From an uncultured Ruminococcus sp. (lineage in GTDB: Bacteria > Bacillota > Clostridia > Oscillospirales > Ruminococcaceae), in the NCBI GenBank assembly GCA_945877315.1, contig CAMCRP010000008.1, positions 1 to 64,000 of the forward strand: 64,000 nt of DNA. Direction: 5' to 3'. Under the pieces are notes generated by a model, which was not told the origin of the DNA, searched no databases, and saw only the letters and a program-made list of their open reading frames with translations. Each line of letters starts with the position of its first letter. Position 1 is the first letter of the stretch. Of the stretch, positions 8,225 through 17,648 are shown piece by piece. A program made the translations under genes and the position numbers.

Positions 8225-10036
8225 TCAATACTGTGAAACGAAATCGAGAGGGTCGAGATAACGTCCGTTTGAACGTACCTCAAAGTGAAGATGATTTCCG
8301 CTGGAATCGCCTGTGCTGCCTACATAGCCGATAAGCTGTCCCTTGACAACATATTCGCCGTAGCTGACAGCCAGACTGCTCTGGTGAGCATAAACGGTAA
8401 CATTTCCGTCGGGGTGCTGGATCCTGATACAGTTGCCGTAGCCGCCGTTCCAGCCGCTGCCCGTTTCAATGATCTTACCTTCTTCTGCGGCGTAAATGGG
8501 AGTACCGTAGGGAGCAGCGATGTCAATTCCCTTGTGTCCTCTGCCGTCACCCATATAAGAGGTGATCTTGCCGCCGCTTACAGGCCAGTAGTAGTCGCCC
8601 GAACCACCTGTGCCCTTGCTTACATATGTAGAAGGCTCAATAGTGCCGACTCTTACAACTCTTGCGGTAGCTTCTTCAATGACCTTAGGCTCGTCGATAT
8701 TTTCCTCGGAAATCTTAATGCCGTCTGCATAGGTAGCGTAAACGTGGTATTCCATAATACCCGATGTGCCCTCGGTATCAACTCTTTCCATACCGATAAA
8801 CATGGTATCGTCCTTTACCTGTACCTCGGGGAGATGATAGCCAACTTGGAAGGTTTCCTCCTTGATTATCTCGGGCTGGAGATACTTGACCTCCTGACTG
8901 AGCTGAATGATCGTTCCCACATTGCACTTCTTTGTAATATCGGGGACTATCTCACCGTCACTTGTAGCAACGCACTGTTTAAGCTCGTCCAGAGTCATAT
9001 CATTATCTCTTGCAATATTCCATGGATTATCTCCCAGCTGAACCTCGTAATAAACAGGCTCGCTTACAACGGAATTGAAGATATTGATATAATAATCGCT
9101 GCTGCGAACCTCCTCGGGCTTTACAAAGCTTTCGGTATCATACTCAATATCCTTATTGAACTCAACGTCAACCACATTCTCGTCCGCATATTCGGATTTC
9201 AGGTCCTCAAAGTAAGCCTCCAGCCTGCTGTAATCCTCAACAGCACCGATAAACTCACCATCAACGGTAACAGAGTATGCTCTTACCTTGCCGCTGTTAT
9301 CCTCCATAGTCTTTGTAGGTTCTATGGAAACAACCTTTTTCTCCTCCTGCTCTGCGGTGGTAACGGCAGTTGCAAGCTCGGGGAGCTGCTCCTCCAGCTT
9401 CTGAGCAAGCTGCTCTCTGCTGATTACCTCGTCCTGAGCGGAAACGGCCTTTACGGCAATAGAAGCGGATTGGTATACGTTTTCATCGACATCGTAATAT
9501 GTGATCTTGCTCTGTACCTCCTGCTTTGCCTCCTCCATAATGGAATCGGCGGCTACAAGTCCCAGCTCCTGACCCTTGTACTCAACAGCAACAGCGTAAT
9601 CAACGCTTGTTTCTGCGGAGATAACGGCTGCAAGAGCGCAGACCGAAGCAATGGGCAGACCGTAGTTTACAGCGGTAACAGCAAGCCTTCTCTTGGTTTC
9701 CTTGCTTTCTCTTACCTCATCGGCGATCATAGCGACAGCCTGACGTGTGCCAACCTCTTTTCTTCTTTTAAGGAAAGCGGTAAACACGGAAGCCGTATTT
9801 CCCGCAGAGGAACCGATAGCATTTTTAAGCGATACGAAAACCTCTTTCAGCTTGGGAGCAAGCCTTTTTGCAAGGAAGGCTGCACCTGCACTTACTGCGC
9901 ATGCAGTTGTGAGGGCTGCGAAATATGCCGTGTCGCTTACGCATTTGCCCACAGCATTTGCAATAACGACGGGCTTTGATCTATTTTCATTTGACTTAAA
10001 CGTTTCATTTCCTTTAGACATCTGTTCCGTCCTCAT
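8225..10036 (-). CDS. Membrane-anchored M23 peptidoglycan endopeptidase with LysM and G5-type domains
   Basis: The ATG at 10036 has AAAGGAG 8 nt upstream (an in-frame GTG at 10042 is too close) and gives 603 residues. In order there are a basic cytoplasmic part, a membrane segment near residue 120-145, a long helical region, a LysM-like segment near 330-385 (YEVQLGDNPWNIARDNDM), a G5-like segment near 395-470 and a C-terminal LytM/M23 domain. The zinc motifs are complete: HKGID near 490 and HLHFE near 585. It should cut peptide cross-links in the cell wall from the outer face of the membrane, in growth or division. It is monocistronic, with its own promoter and terminator. Confidence 0.9.
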   Translation of the reverse strand: MRTEQMSKGNETFKSNENRSKPVVIANAVGKCVSDTAYFAALTTACAVSAGAAFLAKRLAPKLKEVFVSLKNAIGSSAGNTASVFTAFLKRRKEVGTRQAVAMIADEVRESKETKRRLAVTAVNYGLPIASVCALAAVISAETSVDYAVAVEYKGQELGLVAADSIMEEAKQEVQSKITYYDVDENVYQSASIAVKAVSAQDEVISREQLAQKLEEQLPELATAVTTAEQEEKKVVSIEPTKTMEDNSGKVRAYSVTVDGEFIGAVEDYSRLEAYFEDLKSEYADENVVDVEFNKDIEYDTESFVKPEEVRSSDYYINIFNSVVSEPVYYEVQLGDNPWNIARDNDMTLDELKQCVATSDGEIVPDITKKCNVGTIIQLSQEVKYLQPEIIKEETFQVGYHLPEVQVKDDTMFIGMERVDTEGTSGIMEYHVYATYADGIKISEENIDEPKVIEEATARVVRVGTIEPSTYVSKGTGGSGDYYWPVSGGKITSYMGDGRGHKGIDIAAPYGTPIYAAEEGKIIETGSGWNGGYGNCIRIQHPDGNVTVYAHQSSLAVSYGEYVVKGQLIGYVGSTGDSSGNHLHFEVRSNGRYLDPLDFVSQY

Positions 10037-10094
10037 CTGCACAACTCCTTTCGGAAAGGAACAAAATGATTACAAAGTGGTTACAACAGTTACA

Positions 10095-10122
10095 ATTATA
10101 ACTCATTTCCCGAAAAAATCAA
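10095..10122 (-). promoter_or_regulatory. Promoter of the M23 peptidase gene
   Basis: TTGATT (10122-10117), 16-nt spacer, TATAAT (10100-10095) on the minus strand. Confidence 0.65.
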
Positions 10123-10194
10123 CCACTTTTTACGATTTGCTTCAATTTGTTCATTCTTTTTGTGCAGTTATACAATTGTCAGCAGATATTTTTG

Positions 10195-10659
10195 TTAATT
10201 ATGCGCATTGTAATCCAGCATTTCTACCGTATAACCGCCCAAGGCAGAAAGGATAGGCAGCACTGCTTTTCTTGCTCCCCTCAGGTCGTGATAGAGATAG
10301 TTGCCACATTCCTCCTCACTGTTTCCGGGGATCTCACCGTCAAACTCGGAGATAAATTTCATAGAATCCCGAACCAGCTCAATAGCCTTTTCATGGGGAA
10401 GAGCTCTTGTCAGCAGATAAAAGCCCGTCATACAGCCCATGGGTCCCACATATACAACATTATCCGAAACAGCGGAATTTCTCGCATATGTTGCAAACAG
10501 GTGCTCTATGGTGTGGGCAGCGGGGCCGTAAAGATATTCGCCGCCGTTGGGCTTTACCATTCTTACATCATAAGTCACAATATCCCCGTCGATACGTGAG
10601 ATGTACATACCTACGCCGATCTTTCTGTGGTCAACGCTGAAGCTTGCTATTCTTTCCAT
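10195..10659 (-). CDS. luxS: S-ribosylhomocysteine lyase LuxS
   Basis: This 154-residue protein is the usual LuxS length. The zinc motif HTIEH (His49, His53, with Glu52) and a third ligand Cys118 in ECGNYLYHD are present, and the catalytic cysteine is Cys76 in GPMGCMTGF. The enzyme splits S-ribosylhomocysteine into homocysteine and DPD, the precursor of autoinducer-2, and recycles methyl-donor waste. No pfs or methionine-cycle gene is adjacent. Instead it follows the RluA-type gene by 17 nt, at the end of a four-gene leftward run. A metabolic role is certain by family; signalling is only possible. Confidence 0.96.
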   Translation of the reverse strand: MERIASFSVDHRKIGVGMYISRIDGDIVTYDVRMVKPNGGEYLYGPAAHTIEHLFATYARNSAVSDNVVYVGPMGCMTGFYLLTRALPHEKAIELVRDSMKFISEFDGEIPGNSEEECGNYLYHDLRGARKAVLPILSALGGYTVEMLDYNAHN

Positions 10660-10676
10660 TTTTCATCAACCTTTCA

Positions 10677-11537
10677 TCATTCAAACAAACCCGAAATATC
10701 TTCTCTGAGATTTTCGGACAAAACAACTTCCTCCCCGCTGACGGGGCTTACAAAGCTTATCTCCCCGCAGTGAAGGGCCTGAAATGCTATCCTTTCACGG
10801 CTCCCCCCATACAGATCGTCCCCCGCAAGAGGGTGACCGATATGGGCAAAATGCACCCGTATCTGATGCGTCCTGCCCGTTTCGGGAACTACTCTCACCA
10901 GCGTGTGCAAACCGTTTCCTTTTATAATAGTATAGACAGTCCTTGCATACTGCCCGTCGGGACGGACACATCGGCGAATGACCGAGCCGTCCTCCCGACC
11001 GATAGGTGCATCAATAACGCCGTCCCGCCTGAGTGTGCCCTCCGCAGCCGCAAAATATACCTTATTAATGTTATTCTGCAAAAGCCGTGCGGCGTGGGCA
11101 TTTTTAGCCACGGGAACAAGCCCCGAGGTATCCTTGTCCAGCCTGTATATGGGACGAAACGCCGTACCGGGACAAACGGCGGCAAACAGGTTCTCCAGAG
11201 CGTCGTCCCTGTGCCCCTGAGAGGTGTGCACAGGCATATTCACGGGCTTTGCAAATACGATAACATCGTCGTCCTCGTACCTTATAGGGGCTAGTCCCAT
11301 AAGCTGAGGCGAGCATCTGGGCGGCTTACCCTCCTCGGGCATATACACCGAAAGAACGTCCCCCGAACGAAGGATATTTCCCGTACCGACCGAAACGCCG
11401 TTTACCGTCAGACCGTTTTCCGTCCGCTTCAGTCTTGCGGTACGCCTTGCGGAAAAGCCCCTTAAACGCAGTATTTCTCCCGTTCTCAAACCGTCCTCTT
11501 CGGGGGAAATGAAAAGTTCAATCCTCCTCGACGCCAT
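10677..11537 (-). CDS. RluA-family pseudouridine synthase
   Basis: The 286-residue protein has a short S4-like N-terminal part (NGVSVGTGNILRSGDVL) and the RluA/RluD catalytic core with the Asp-containing motif YRLDKDTSGLVPVAK, then TGRTHQIRVHFAHIGHPLAGD. It should isomerise uridine to pseudouridine in rRNA or tRNA. The usual HRLD reads YRLD here; the catalytic Asp is kept. The ATG at 11537 lies inside the end of the upstream membrane-protein gene (20-nt overlap), with AAAAGG about 9 nt before it. The target RNA position cannot be told from sequence. Confidence 0.9.
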   Translation of the reverse strand: MASRRIELFISPEEDGLRTGEILRLRGFSARRTARLKRTENGLTVNGVSVGTGNILRSGDVLSVYMPEEGKPPRCSPQLMGLAPIRYEDDDVIVFAKPVNMPVHTSQGHRDDALENLFAAVCPGTAFRPIYRLDKDTSGLVPVAKNAHAARLLQNNINKVYFAAAEGTLRRDGVIDAPIGREDGSVIRRCVRPDGQYARTVYTIIKGNGLHTLVRVVPETGRTHQIRVHFAHIGHPLAGDDLYGGSRERIAFQALHCGEISFVSPVSGEEVVLSENLREDISGLFE

Positions 11538-12336
11538 TTTTATCAGCCTTTTCGGGAATATTTTCAGACTCCGACATTTTCAGACAAACCGTTGCGAAAA
11601 GTGTTGCACAATAGGGGAAAATGAAAATACAGCTTATAACTATGGCAATTACGGGAATGATCCTGATAAAAACAGCGGCAGTGTCCCGCAGAAGCTGTTT
11701 GTTTTCCCTTGTCAGACGGAAACAATGCCTGATATTTTCAATGCAGCTGTCATCATGATTAAGACAGTATATGTAAGGCACAGCGGCAAATCTCAGAAGA
11801 AGTCCGTAAACCGCCAAAAGAGCCGCCAGAGTTATCAGCCACTTGACCACCGCAGCAATAACATATCCAACGCCGTCAAGGGGCGCAATAAGCATATCGC
11901 AAATCAAATACACCCCGAAAACCGCCCCCATCAGCAGCGTGCAGGGAATATCCGACGCAAGCTTCATCTGCACCGACCTGAAAAACACTCTCGGCGACGA
12001 ATAGCAGGAAAGCAGACATTTCACGTCACGGCTGTCGTCCCTGACATAGTGTATCGTCCACCAGCAGCTGCCAATGTATGCGGGAGCGGAAACCGTGTAA
12101 GCAAGTATCCCGACCAAAACGGCAATTCCCGCAAACACGGGACTTTCGGACACTGCATTGCCGATATCCCCCGAAATAATGCCGCTTCGCAGAAAGCAGG
12201 CGTACACAGTCAGAAACACTCCCGTACAAAGCACCATGACCGCCGCATTTAACAGGAAAACCATTATTTCGTCGCCCCAGCAGCCTCTCAGCTTGTCGGC
12301 GGCGAGCTTTTTTACAGATTTGATGTCAGCATTCAT
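11518..12336 (-). CDS. Multi-pass membrane protein, DUF975-like
   Basis: This 272-residue protein has about five or six hydrophobic segments and an N-terminal soluble stretch (MNADIKSVKKLAADKLRG) like the DUF975 group of Firmicutes integral membrane proteins. No catalytic motif is visible, and the function of the family is unknown. The frame is open upstream to 12378, but the ATG at 12336 has GGGGGA in front and starts 14 nt after the phosphatase stop, so it is preferred. It is in the operon with the phosphatase, the RluA-type enzyme and luxS. Confidence 0.7.
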   Translation of the reverse strand: MNADIKSVKKLAADKLRGCWGDEIMVFLLNAAVMVLCTGVFLTVYACFLRSGIISGDIGNAVSESPVFAGIAVLVGILAYTVSAPAYIGSCWWTIHYVRDDSRDVKCLLSCYSSPRVFFRSVQMKLASDIPCTLLMGAVFGVYLICDMLIAPLDGVGYVIAAVVKWLITLAALLAVYGLLLRFAAVPYIYCLNHDDSCIENIRHCFRLTRENKQLLRDTAAVFIRIIPVIAIVISCIFIFPYCATLFATVCLKMSESENIPEKADKNGVEED

Positions 12337-12349
12337 AAGCCGTCCCCCG

Positions 12350-12961
12350 TTAATCCGGAATTCGTCCGAGTATCTCAAAAGTATTGCCGTTCTGCCACAT
12401 ATTTGCGGTCACCATTATCTCGTAGCCGAAGCCCATGCGGCAGTTGAATTCCATAGGCTTCATTTTCGGCAGACCGAAGCAGGAAAGGGTGTTCATGAGT
12501 ATTCCCGAATGGGTCATAATGCCTGCGTGGGTGATGCCGTCCTTCATCATATCCATGATAATGGCGTTCATGGCGGAGTAGCAGCGCACCATTACCTCAC
12601 GCATGCTTTCGCCGTTGGGTGCGGGATTGTCCAGACCGCCCTTCAGCCACTTTTTGTAGCTGTCCAGCTTAACAAGCTCCTCTGCGGGAAGTCCCTCGAA
12701 AACGCCGAAATCCATCTCCCGAAGGTCCTCGGCAATGGTAATATCCGTGTCGGGGAACAATATCTCCGCCGACTGCACCGCTCTTTCCAGCGGGCTTGAA
12801 TACACCCTATGCACTCTGGGATATTCGTAGGTCGCATACAGCGCTCGAAGCTCGTCCTTGCCCTCCTCGGTCAAAGGAAGGTCGGTTTTTCCGATATACA
12901 AGCCTTGGTCGTTTCCCCTTGTCCGCCCGTGACGGAGCATACTTATTCTATAACCTTTCAT
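12350..12961 (-). CDS. Histidine phosphatase (phosphoglycerate mutase-like) family protein
   Basis: The 203-residue protein has the phosphohistidine motif LRHGRTRGN near residue 9, the YSSPLERAVQSAE motif near 55, the acid Glu in REMDFGVFEG near 82 and the late His in MTHSGI near 150. It is of the small, cofactor-independent-of-bisphosphoglycerate type like GpmB/CobC/PhoE, so it is more likely a phosphatase than a glycolytic mutase. The substrate is unknown. It is the first gene of the run that ends with luxS. Confidence 0.88.
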   Translation of the reverse strand: MKGYRISMLRHGRTRGNDQGLYIGKTDLPLTEEGKDELRALYATYEYPRVHRVYSSPLERAVQSAEILFPDTDITIAEDLREMDFGVFEGLPAEELVKLDSYKKWLKGGLDNPAPNGESMREVMVRCYSAMNAIIMDMMKDGITHAGIMTHSGILMNTLSCFGLPKMKPMEFNCRMGFGYEIMVTANMWQNGNTFEILGRIPD

Positions 12962-12991
12962 TGGATCACGTTCCTTTTTTAATATAGTACT

Positions 12992-13020
12992 ATTTTACCA
13001 CGTTCCTGCAAGAAAAGCAA
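12992..13020 (-). promoter_or_regulatory. Promoter of the phosphatase-DUF975-rluA-luxS run
   Basis: TTGCTT (13020-13015), 17-nt spacer, TAAAAT (12997-12992) on the minus strand, 31 nt before the start codon. Confidence 0.6.
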
Positions 13021-13032
13021 GCATTTATATCA

Positions 13033-13107
13033 ATGTGAAAAGTGGAAAGTGAAGAGTGAAGTTGTCGGTAAATCAAAATTCCACTTTCCACTTTACACAC
13101 TTCACAA
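13033..13107. repeat. Heptad repeats, inverted pair
   Basis: GTGAAAA/GTGGAAA-type units (13033-13058) face the inverted TTTCCAC-type units (13079-13107) across a 20-bp centre, just behind the mfd stop codon. Confidence 0.75.
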
Positions 13108-13108
13108 T

Positions 13109-16100
13109 TTATTGCACTTCCCTGTTCTCAAACAATATCTTAACAACCGCTTCCATAATATCCACGGTTTTCTCCCCGGGCTTAAGCTTTACGGAAATAT
13201 ACGGCTTATCCGTACCGCTGACGGTCACTCTGCCCCTGTACGCCGCAACTACCGCCTGTATCTGCTCAATAGACCCGCTCTTCATATAGAACAGCAGACA
13301 GCCGTTTTTCTGGGATATCTCCGTCACCCCCGACGCACTTGCCATATTTCTGGTAAGCGCAACGGTTATCAGACCCATAATAGCCTTGGGCGGCTCGCCG
13401 TAACGGTCAATAAGCTCGTCGGTAAGGTCAATACTGTCCTCGGGAGTGCGGACGGCGGCTATCTTTCGGTAAATGTCAAGCCGTCCCGACAAACTCTCAA
13501 TATAATTCTCGGGAATGTGCGCTTCAATCTGCAGATCAACCAGACATTCCTCGGGGGACGGCGGCGGTGTTTCACCCTTGCCCTCTGCAATAGCTTCGTT
13601 CAAAAGCTGCAAATACATATCATACCCGACAGCCTCCATATGCCCGTGCTGCTTTCCGCCCAAAAGACTTCCCGCACCTCGTATCTCCAAATCTCTCAGA
13701 GCAATTCTGAAACCGCTGCCGAACTGCGTAAACTCACGAATAGCTTCCAGACGCTTTGACGCAATTTCCGTCAGCACCTTTCCCTTATGGAATGTGAAAT
13801 ATGCAAACGCCCTTCGATTGGAACGTCCCACACGTCCTCTTAGCTGATAAAGCTGAGAAAGCCCCAATCTGTCGGCGTCCTCAATAATAAGCGTGTTGCA
13901 GTTGGGAACGTCAACACCCGTTTCAATAAGGGTTGTGCAAACCAAAATGTCTATCTCATGCTCCACAAGCTGCCGCCAGATCTCCGAAAGTGCCTCCTCG
14001 CCCATCTGCCCGTGCGCAACGCCTATCCGTGCATCGGGCAGGGACTCGGCAATTTTCGCAGCGCACCCCTCGATGGTTTCAATGCGGTTGTGGATATAGT
14101 ACACCTGTCCCCCACGGCGCAGCTCCTTATTTATCGCCTGAATGATAACGCCCTGATTATGCTCGATAACATAGGTCTGGACGGGATATCTGTCCACAGG
14201 CGGTTCCTCAATGACCGACATATCACGAATACCGCTCATAGCCATGTTAAGCGTCCTCGGGATAGGCGTAGCGGACAACGTAAGAACGTCCACCCCCGCA
14301 AACAGCTCCTTAAACCGCTCCTTATGTGCAACGCCGAAACGCTGCTCCTCGTCCACAATAACAAGCCCTAAGTCCTTGAACCCAACGTCCTTCTGAACAA
14401 GCCTGTGGGTGCCGATAATAAGGTCGATCTCGCCCCTTTTCACCTGTCTGACAATATCCGCCTGTTCCTTTGTATTGCGGAATCTTGACAGCAGCTGCAC
14501 CTTTATGGGGAAATGCTCGAAACGCTTTACCGCACTCTGATAATGCTGCCATGCCAAAACGGTTGTCGGCACAAGCACGGCGCACTGCTTTCCGTCCTCA
14601 ATGCACTTAAATGCCGCCCGCCATGCGACTTCCGTCTTGCCGAAGCCCACATCTCCGCAAAGCAGTCTGTCCATAGGCACAGGCTTTTGCATATCCTCCT
14701 TAATTTCCATAACAGAGCGCAGCTGGTCGTCCGTTTCGGTATAGTCGAAACGTTCCTCGAAATCCACCTGAAAATCATCGTCTTCGGGGAATGCGTGCCC
14801 CGGGGTCTGACTGCGCTTTGCATACAGGGCAATAAGCTCGTCAGCCATATCCTTGACAGCCTTTTTGACCCGTGAACGTGTCTTTTGCCATTCCTGAGAG
14901 GACAGCTTATTCAGCTTAACGCCGCTGTCGTCCCTGGGACCTATATATTTTGAAACCAAATCAAGCTGTGTAACGGGAACATACAGCACGTCCGTCCCCG
15001 CATACTGAATGGTGATATAGTCTTTTGTAACGCCCTCCAATTCAAGCTTGCGTATCCCCGCAAACCGCCCGATACCGTGAAGCGCATGAACCACCAGATC
15101 GCCGCTTGAAATGTCCGAAAGGGACTTTATCTCCTCGCCTTTTTTCCGCTTTTTCAGTTTTCTTTTGGCGGTCATTGCCTTTGCCTGAGTGATAAGAGCA
15201 GCCTTTCCGTCGGGGTACTCAAAGCCTGCGGAAACAGCACCGTTCATCAGGTAAACTCTGCCGTTTTTCATCTCCGTTTTTTCGGTGATAATATCACAAG
15301 GAATGCCTTCCTCACGCAGGTCATTTGCAATAATGGGCAGAGTTTTCTCCGAACCCGCCATAACAACCGTCTTATAGCTTCTCGAACAAAAGCTGCGAAG
15401 CTCCTCTATAAGCTGACGAATTTCGCCGCCCCAGGGCGCAGTCTGATTTGCAGTGACGGAAATCAGCTTTTTGAACGTAATACCGCCGCTGCCCCGCATA
15501 AATGTGTCAAGATAAACGGTTTTCAGCTTTTCCGCAGAACGCTCAAAATCCGCCTGTTCAAGGATATAACCCTCCAGCCCCTTGAACAATTCACCCTCTT
15601 CAAGTAGAATTTTCACGTCCTCGTTATGCTGTGAACGGACGCTTTTCATCTTCTCATTGCAGTTATGCCGTTCGCTGAAAATGAGCAGCGCATCTTCGGG
15701 GAAATAATCAAAAAGTGTGGCAGGTGTTTCATAAGCGACAGGGAGATATTTGTCTATATTTCCAAGAGATAAGCCGCTGCTCAGACGGTCAATATCTGCG
15801 GACAATTTACTGCGGATAAGCTCCGTTCTCTTGCCCCTGACGCCCTTTGACAGCTCCTCTATCTTTCGGATAAACGCTTGCGGATCGTCAAACAGCACCT
15901 CCACAGCGGGGGCAACTGTTATCCCTTTCAGCGTGTCCGAACGCCGCTGAGATTCTATATCAAAGGCGGAAACCGTGTCAATTTCATCGCCCCAGTATTC
16001 AATACGAATGGGGAATGTTTCCGAAACGGGGAAAATATCCGCAATTGCGCCCCTGACGGAAAACTGTCCCGCACCCTCCACCTTGTCTGTTCTGGAATAT

Positions 16101-16588
16101 CCCGCCGACGTCAGACGCCTTACCAGTTCATCGACAGCTATCTCCATACCCGGGGAAAGTGTGATAGAACGGTCTTTCAGCGCATGGGGCGGGATAGTCC
16201 GCTGCATTGCCGCTTCTGCGGAGGAAACAACAACCTTGCAGGGGTGAGTATTCAGCCCCGAAAGAGAAGTCAGAACCGACAGCCTTGCCTGTTCATATTC
16301 ACGGGAAACGCCCTCAACATTTGTAAACGTAAAATCCTTTGCGGGATAGAGAACGGCACATTCCTCACCCGAGAGAGAGTTGATGTCATCGCAGATACGC
16401 TTTGCGGCGGCTTCGTCCTCGGTGATAACGAGAATTTTCTCCCGCTGACCCGACAGAGCGGAGATAAAATGCGCCTTGTGAATTCCCGCCACGCCTGTGA
16501 CGCCTACGGGGGAAAGTCCCATTTCAAGGGATTCTTTCAGTTCGGCAAATCCCGATAGTTCGTTCAGTATGCTGTCAAAAATGTTCAT
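13109..16588 (-). CDS. mfd: Transcription-repair coupling factor Mfd
   Basis: The 1159-residue length and all domains fit Mfd: an N-terminal UvrB-like module, an RNA-polymerase-binding domain near residue 480-550 and a RecG-like translocase with Walker A GDVGFGKTE, DEEQ, SATPIPRTL and the TRG motif LRGRVGRSNRRAFAYF. A C-terminal autoinhibitory domain follows. It removes stalled RNA polymerase and recruits UvrA to lesions on the transcribed strand. GAGGTGG precedes the ATG. It follows pth, across a repeat-filled gap of 188 bp. The pth-mfd order is common in Firmicutes. Confidence 0.98.
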   Translation of the reverse strand: MNIFDSILNELSGFAELKESLEMGLSPVGVTGVAGIHKAHFISALSGQREKILVITEDEAAAKRICDDINSLSGEECAVLYPAKDFTFTNVEGVSREYEQARLSVLTSLSGLNTHPCKVVVSSAEAAMQRTIPPHALKDRSITLSPGMEIAVDELVRRLTSAGYSRTDKVEGAGQFSVRGAIADIFPVSETFPIRIEYWGDEIDTVSAFDIESQRRSDTLKGITVAPAVEVLFDDPQAFIRKIEELSKGVRGKRTELIRSKLSADIDRLSSGLSLGNIDKYLPVAYETPATLFDYFPEDALLIFSERHNCNEKMKSVRSQHNEDVKILLEEGELFKGLEGYILEQADFERSAEKLKTVYLDTFMRGSGGITFKKLISVTANQTAPWGGEIRQLIEELRSFCSRSYKTVVMAGSEKTLPIIANDLREEGIPCDIITEKTEMKNGRVYLMNGAVSAGFEYPDGKAALITQAKAMTAKRKLKKRKKGEEIKSLSDISSGDLVVHALHGIGRFAGIRKLELEGVTKDYITIQYAGTDVLYVPVTQLDLVSKYIGPRDDSGVKLNKLSSQEWQKTRSRVKKAVKDMADELIALYAKRSQTPGHAFPEDDDFQVDFEERFDYTETDDQLRSVMEIKEDMQKPVPMDRLLCGDVGFGKTEVAWRAAFKCIEDGKQCAVLVPTTVLAWQHYQSAVKRFEHFPIKVQLLSRFRNTKEQADIVRQVKRGEIDLIIGTHRLVQKDVGFKDLGLVIVDEEQRFGVAHKERFKELFAGVDVLTLSATPIPRTLNMAMSGIRDMSVIEEPPVDRYPVQTYVIEHNQGVIIQAINKELRRGGQVYYIHNRIETIEGCAAKIAESLPDARIGVAHGQMGEEALSEIWRQLVEHEIDILVCTTLIETGVDVPNCNTLIIEDADRLGLSQLYQLRGRVGRSNRRAFAYFTFHKGKVLTEIASKRLEAIREFTQFGSGFRIALRDLEIRGAGSLLGGKQHGHMEAVGYDMYLQLLNEAIAEGKGETPPPSPEECLVDLQIEAHIPENYIESLSGRLDIYRKIAAVRTPEDSIDLTDELIDRYGEPPKAIMGLITVALTRNMASASGVTEISQKNGCLLFYMKSGSIEQIQAVVAAYRGRVTVSGTDKPYISVKLKPGEKTVDIMEAVVKILFENREVQ

Positions 16589-16607
16589 AAGCCACCTCTT
16601 TCGATAA

Positions 16608-16764
16608 AAGTGGAAAGTGAAGAGTGGAAAGTGGAGTTATTTAAGACCCACCGATTAACAGGTCGGCAGAAATGGTTTGACTATCGTTTTCCTAAAAATT
16701 TCACTCTTAACTTTCCACACTTCACATTGACTAAAATTCCACTTTTCACTTTTCACTTTACACA
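16608..16764. repeat. Heptad repeats, inverted pair between pth and mfd
   Basis: GTGGAAA-type units (16608-16636) and inverted TTTCCAC/TTTTCAC-type units (16702-16764) flank a 65-bp unique centre. No promoter is obvious in it, so pth and mfd may still be cotranscribed through the array. Confidence 0.75.
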
Positions 16765-16776
16765 TTATTCACAGAG

Positions 16777-17406
16777 CTACGCATTATACCTATTCATAGC
16801 CTCGTCCATTTTCCCCGCAACTATCAGCTCCGCACACTTCACCGCATTATCACACGAAGTATGCATCCCCTCGATCTCTTCCTTCTTAAAATTGCTCAGC
16901 ACCCAATCCGCCAAGTTGTAATCGGGGTGCGGCTTAGCCCCAACCCCCAGCTTTATCCGAGGAAAAGTGTCCTCCCCCGTTAAATATATGATGGATTTTA
17001 TGCCGTTGTGTCCCCCCGCACTGCCCTTTCTGCGGATACGCAGCTTGCCCGGTTCAAGGGAAATGTCATCGTAAATAACAAGCACATTCTCAATAGGCAG
17101 CTTGTAAAACTGCATTGCCTCCACCACCGCTTCACCGCTGTTGTTCATAAAGGTGGACGGCTTCATCAGCAAACACTTTTTCCCGCTTATCATGACCTCA
17201 CCCGTCAGCGACTTAAAACGCAGCTTTTTTATATCAACATTATACTTCTGCGCAATGGTGTCCACCGCCATAAATCCCGCATTATGACGTGTATTTTCGT
17301 ACTGTAAACCGGGATTTCCCAACCCGCAGATAATAAATTCCACGGGACCCGCCGCCTTCTCTTCCTTTTCGGCATTTAACTTATTTAAAATATCAAAAAC
17401 GCTCAT
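16777..17406 (-). CDS. pth: Peptidyl-tRNA hydrolase
   Basis: This 209-residue protein has the Pth signature GLGNPGLQYENTRHNAGF (Asn31, catalytic His41), then KPSTFMNNSG, YDDISLEPGK and GSAGGHNGIKSI. It frees tRNA from peptidyl-tRNA that has dropped off ribosomes. An extra 20 residues precede the usual start and are rich in Glu, Lys and Ala; TTTTCCTCC-like context around the ATG (GGAGGAAAAATG on the coding strand) supports this longer start. It lies between prs and mfd, as in many Firmicutes. Confidence 0.96.
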   Translation of the reverse strand: MSVFDILNKLNAEKEEKAAGPVEFIICGLGNPGLQYENTRHNAGFMAVDTIAQKYNVDIKKLRFKSLTGEVMISGKKCLLMKPSTFMNNSGEAVVEAMQFYKLPIENVLVIYDDISLEPGKLRIRRKGSAGGHNGIKSIIYLTGEDTFPRIKLGVGAKPHPDYNLADWVLSNFKKEEIEGMHTSCDNAVKCAELIVAGKMDEAMNRYNA

Positions 17407-17433
17407 TTTTCCTCCACAAAATTCAGCCTGTAA

Positions 17434-17460
17434 CTGCGGGACGGGGAACCCGTCCCCTAC
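17434..17460. repeat. 27-bp GGGACGGG palindromic repeat, copy 1
   Basis: This 27-bp sequence with CGGGACGGG and its inverse recurs at 23339-23365 in the opposite orientation with one mismatch. A 12-bp fragment (CCCGTCCCGCAG) lies at 45226-45237. It can form a GC-rich hairpin but has no T run. Confidence 0.7.
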
Positions 17461-17648
17461 AAATTAGTATAGACAGTTAAGCACCGTAAAATGCCTTATC
17501 CCCACACCGTATAGTACGGGTGGGGTCGGCTGAATTTATTTCATTACATTATTTATAATGTGTAACAACACAAACCATATACCGCGGAAACCATTTTACA
17601 TATCCCACAAAGCTGAAGCGCGATATGAGGTCAAGCGGTCGCCGCTTG

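Noticed and set aside
8285-9979. A 564-codon open frame antisense to the M23 peptidase gene
   Set aside because: The sense product has complete zinc motifs and flanking promoter and terminator; the antisense frame shows no family features.
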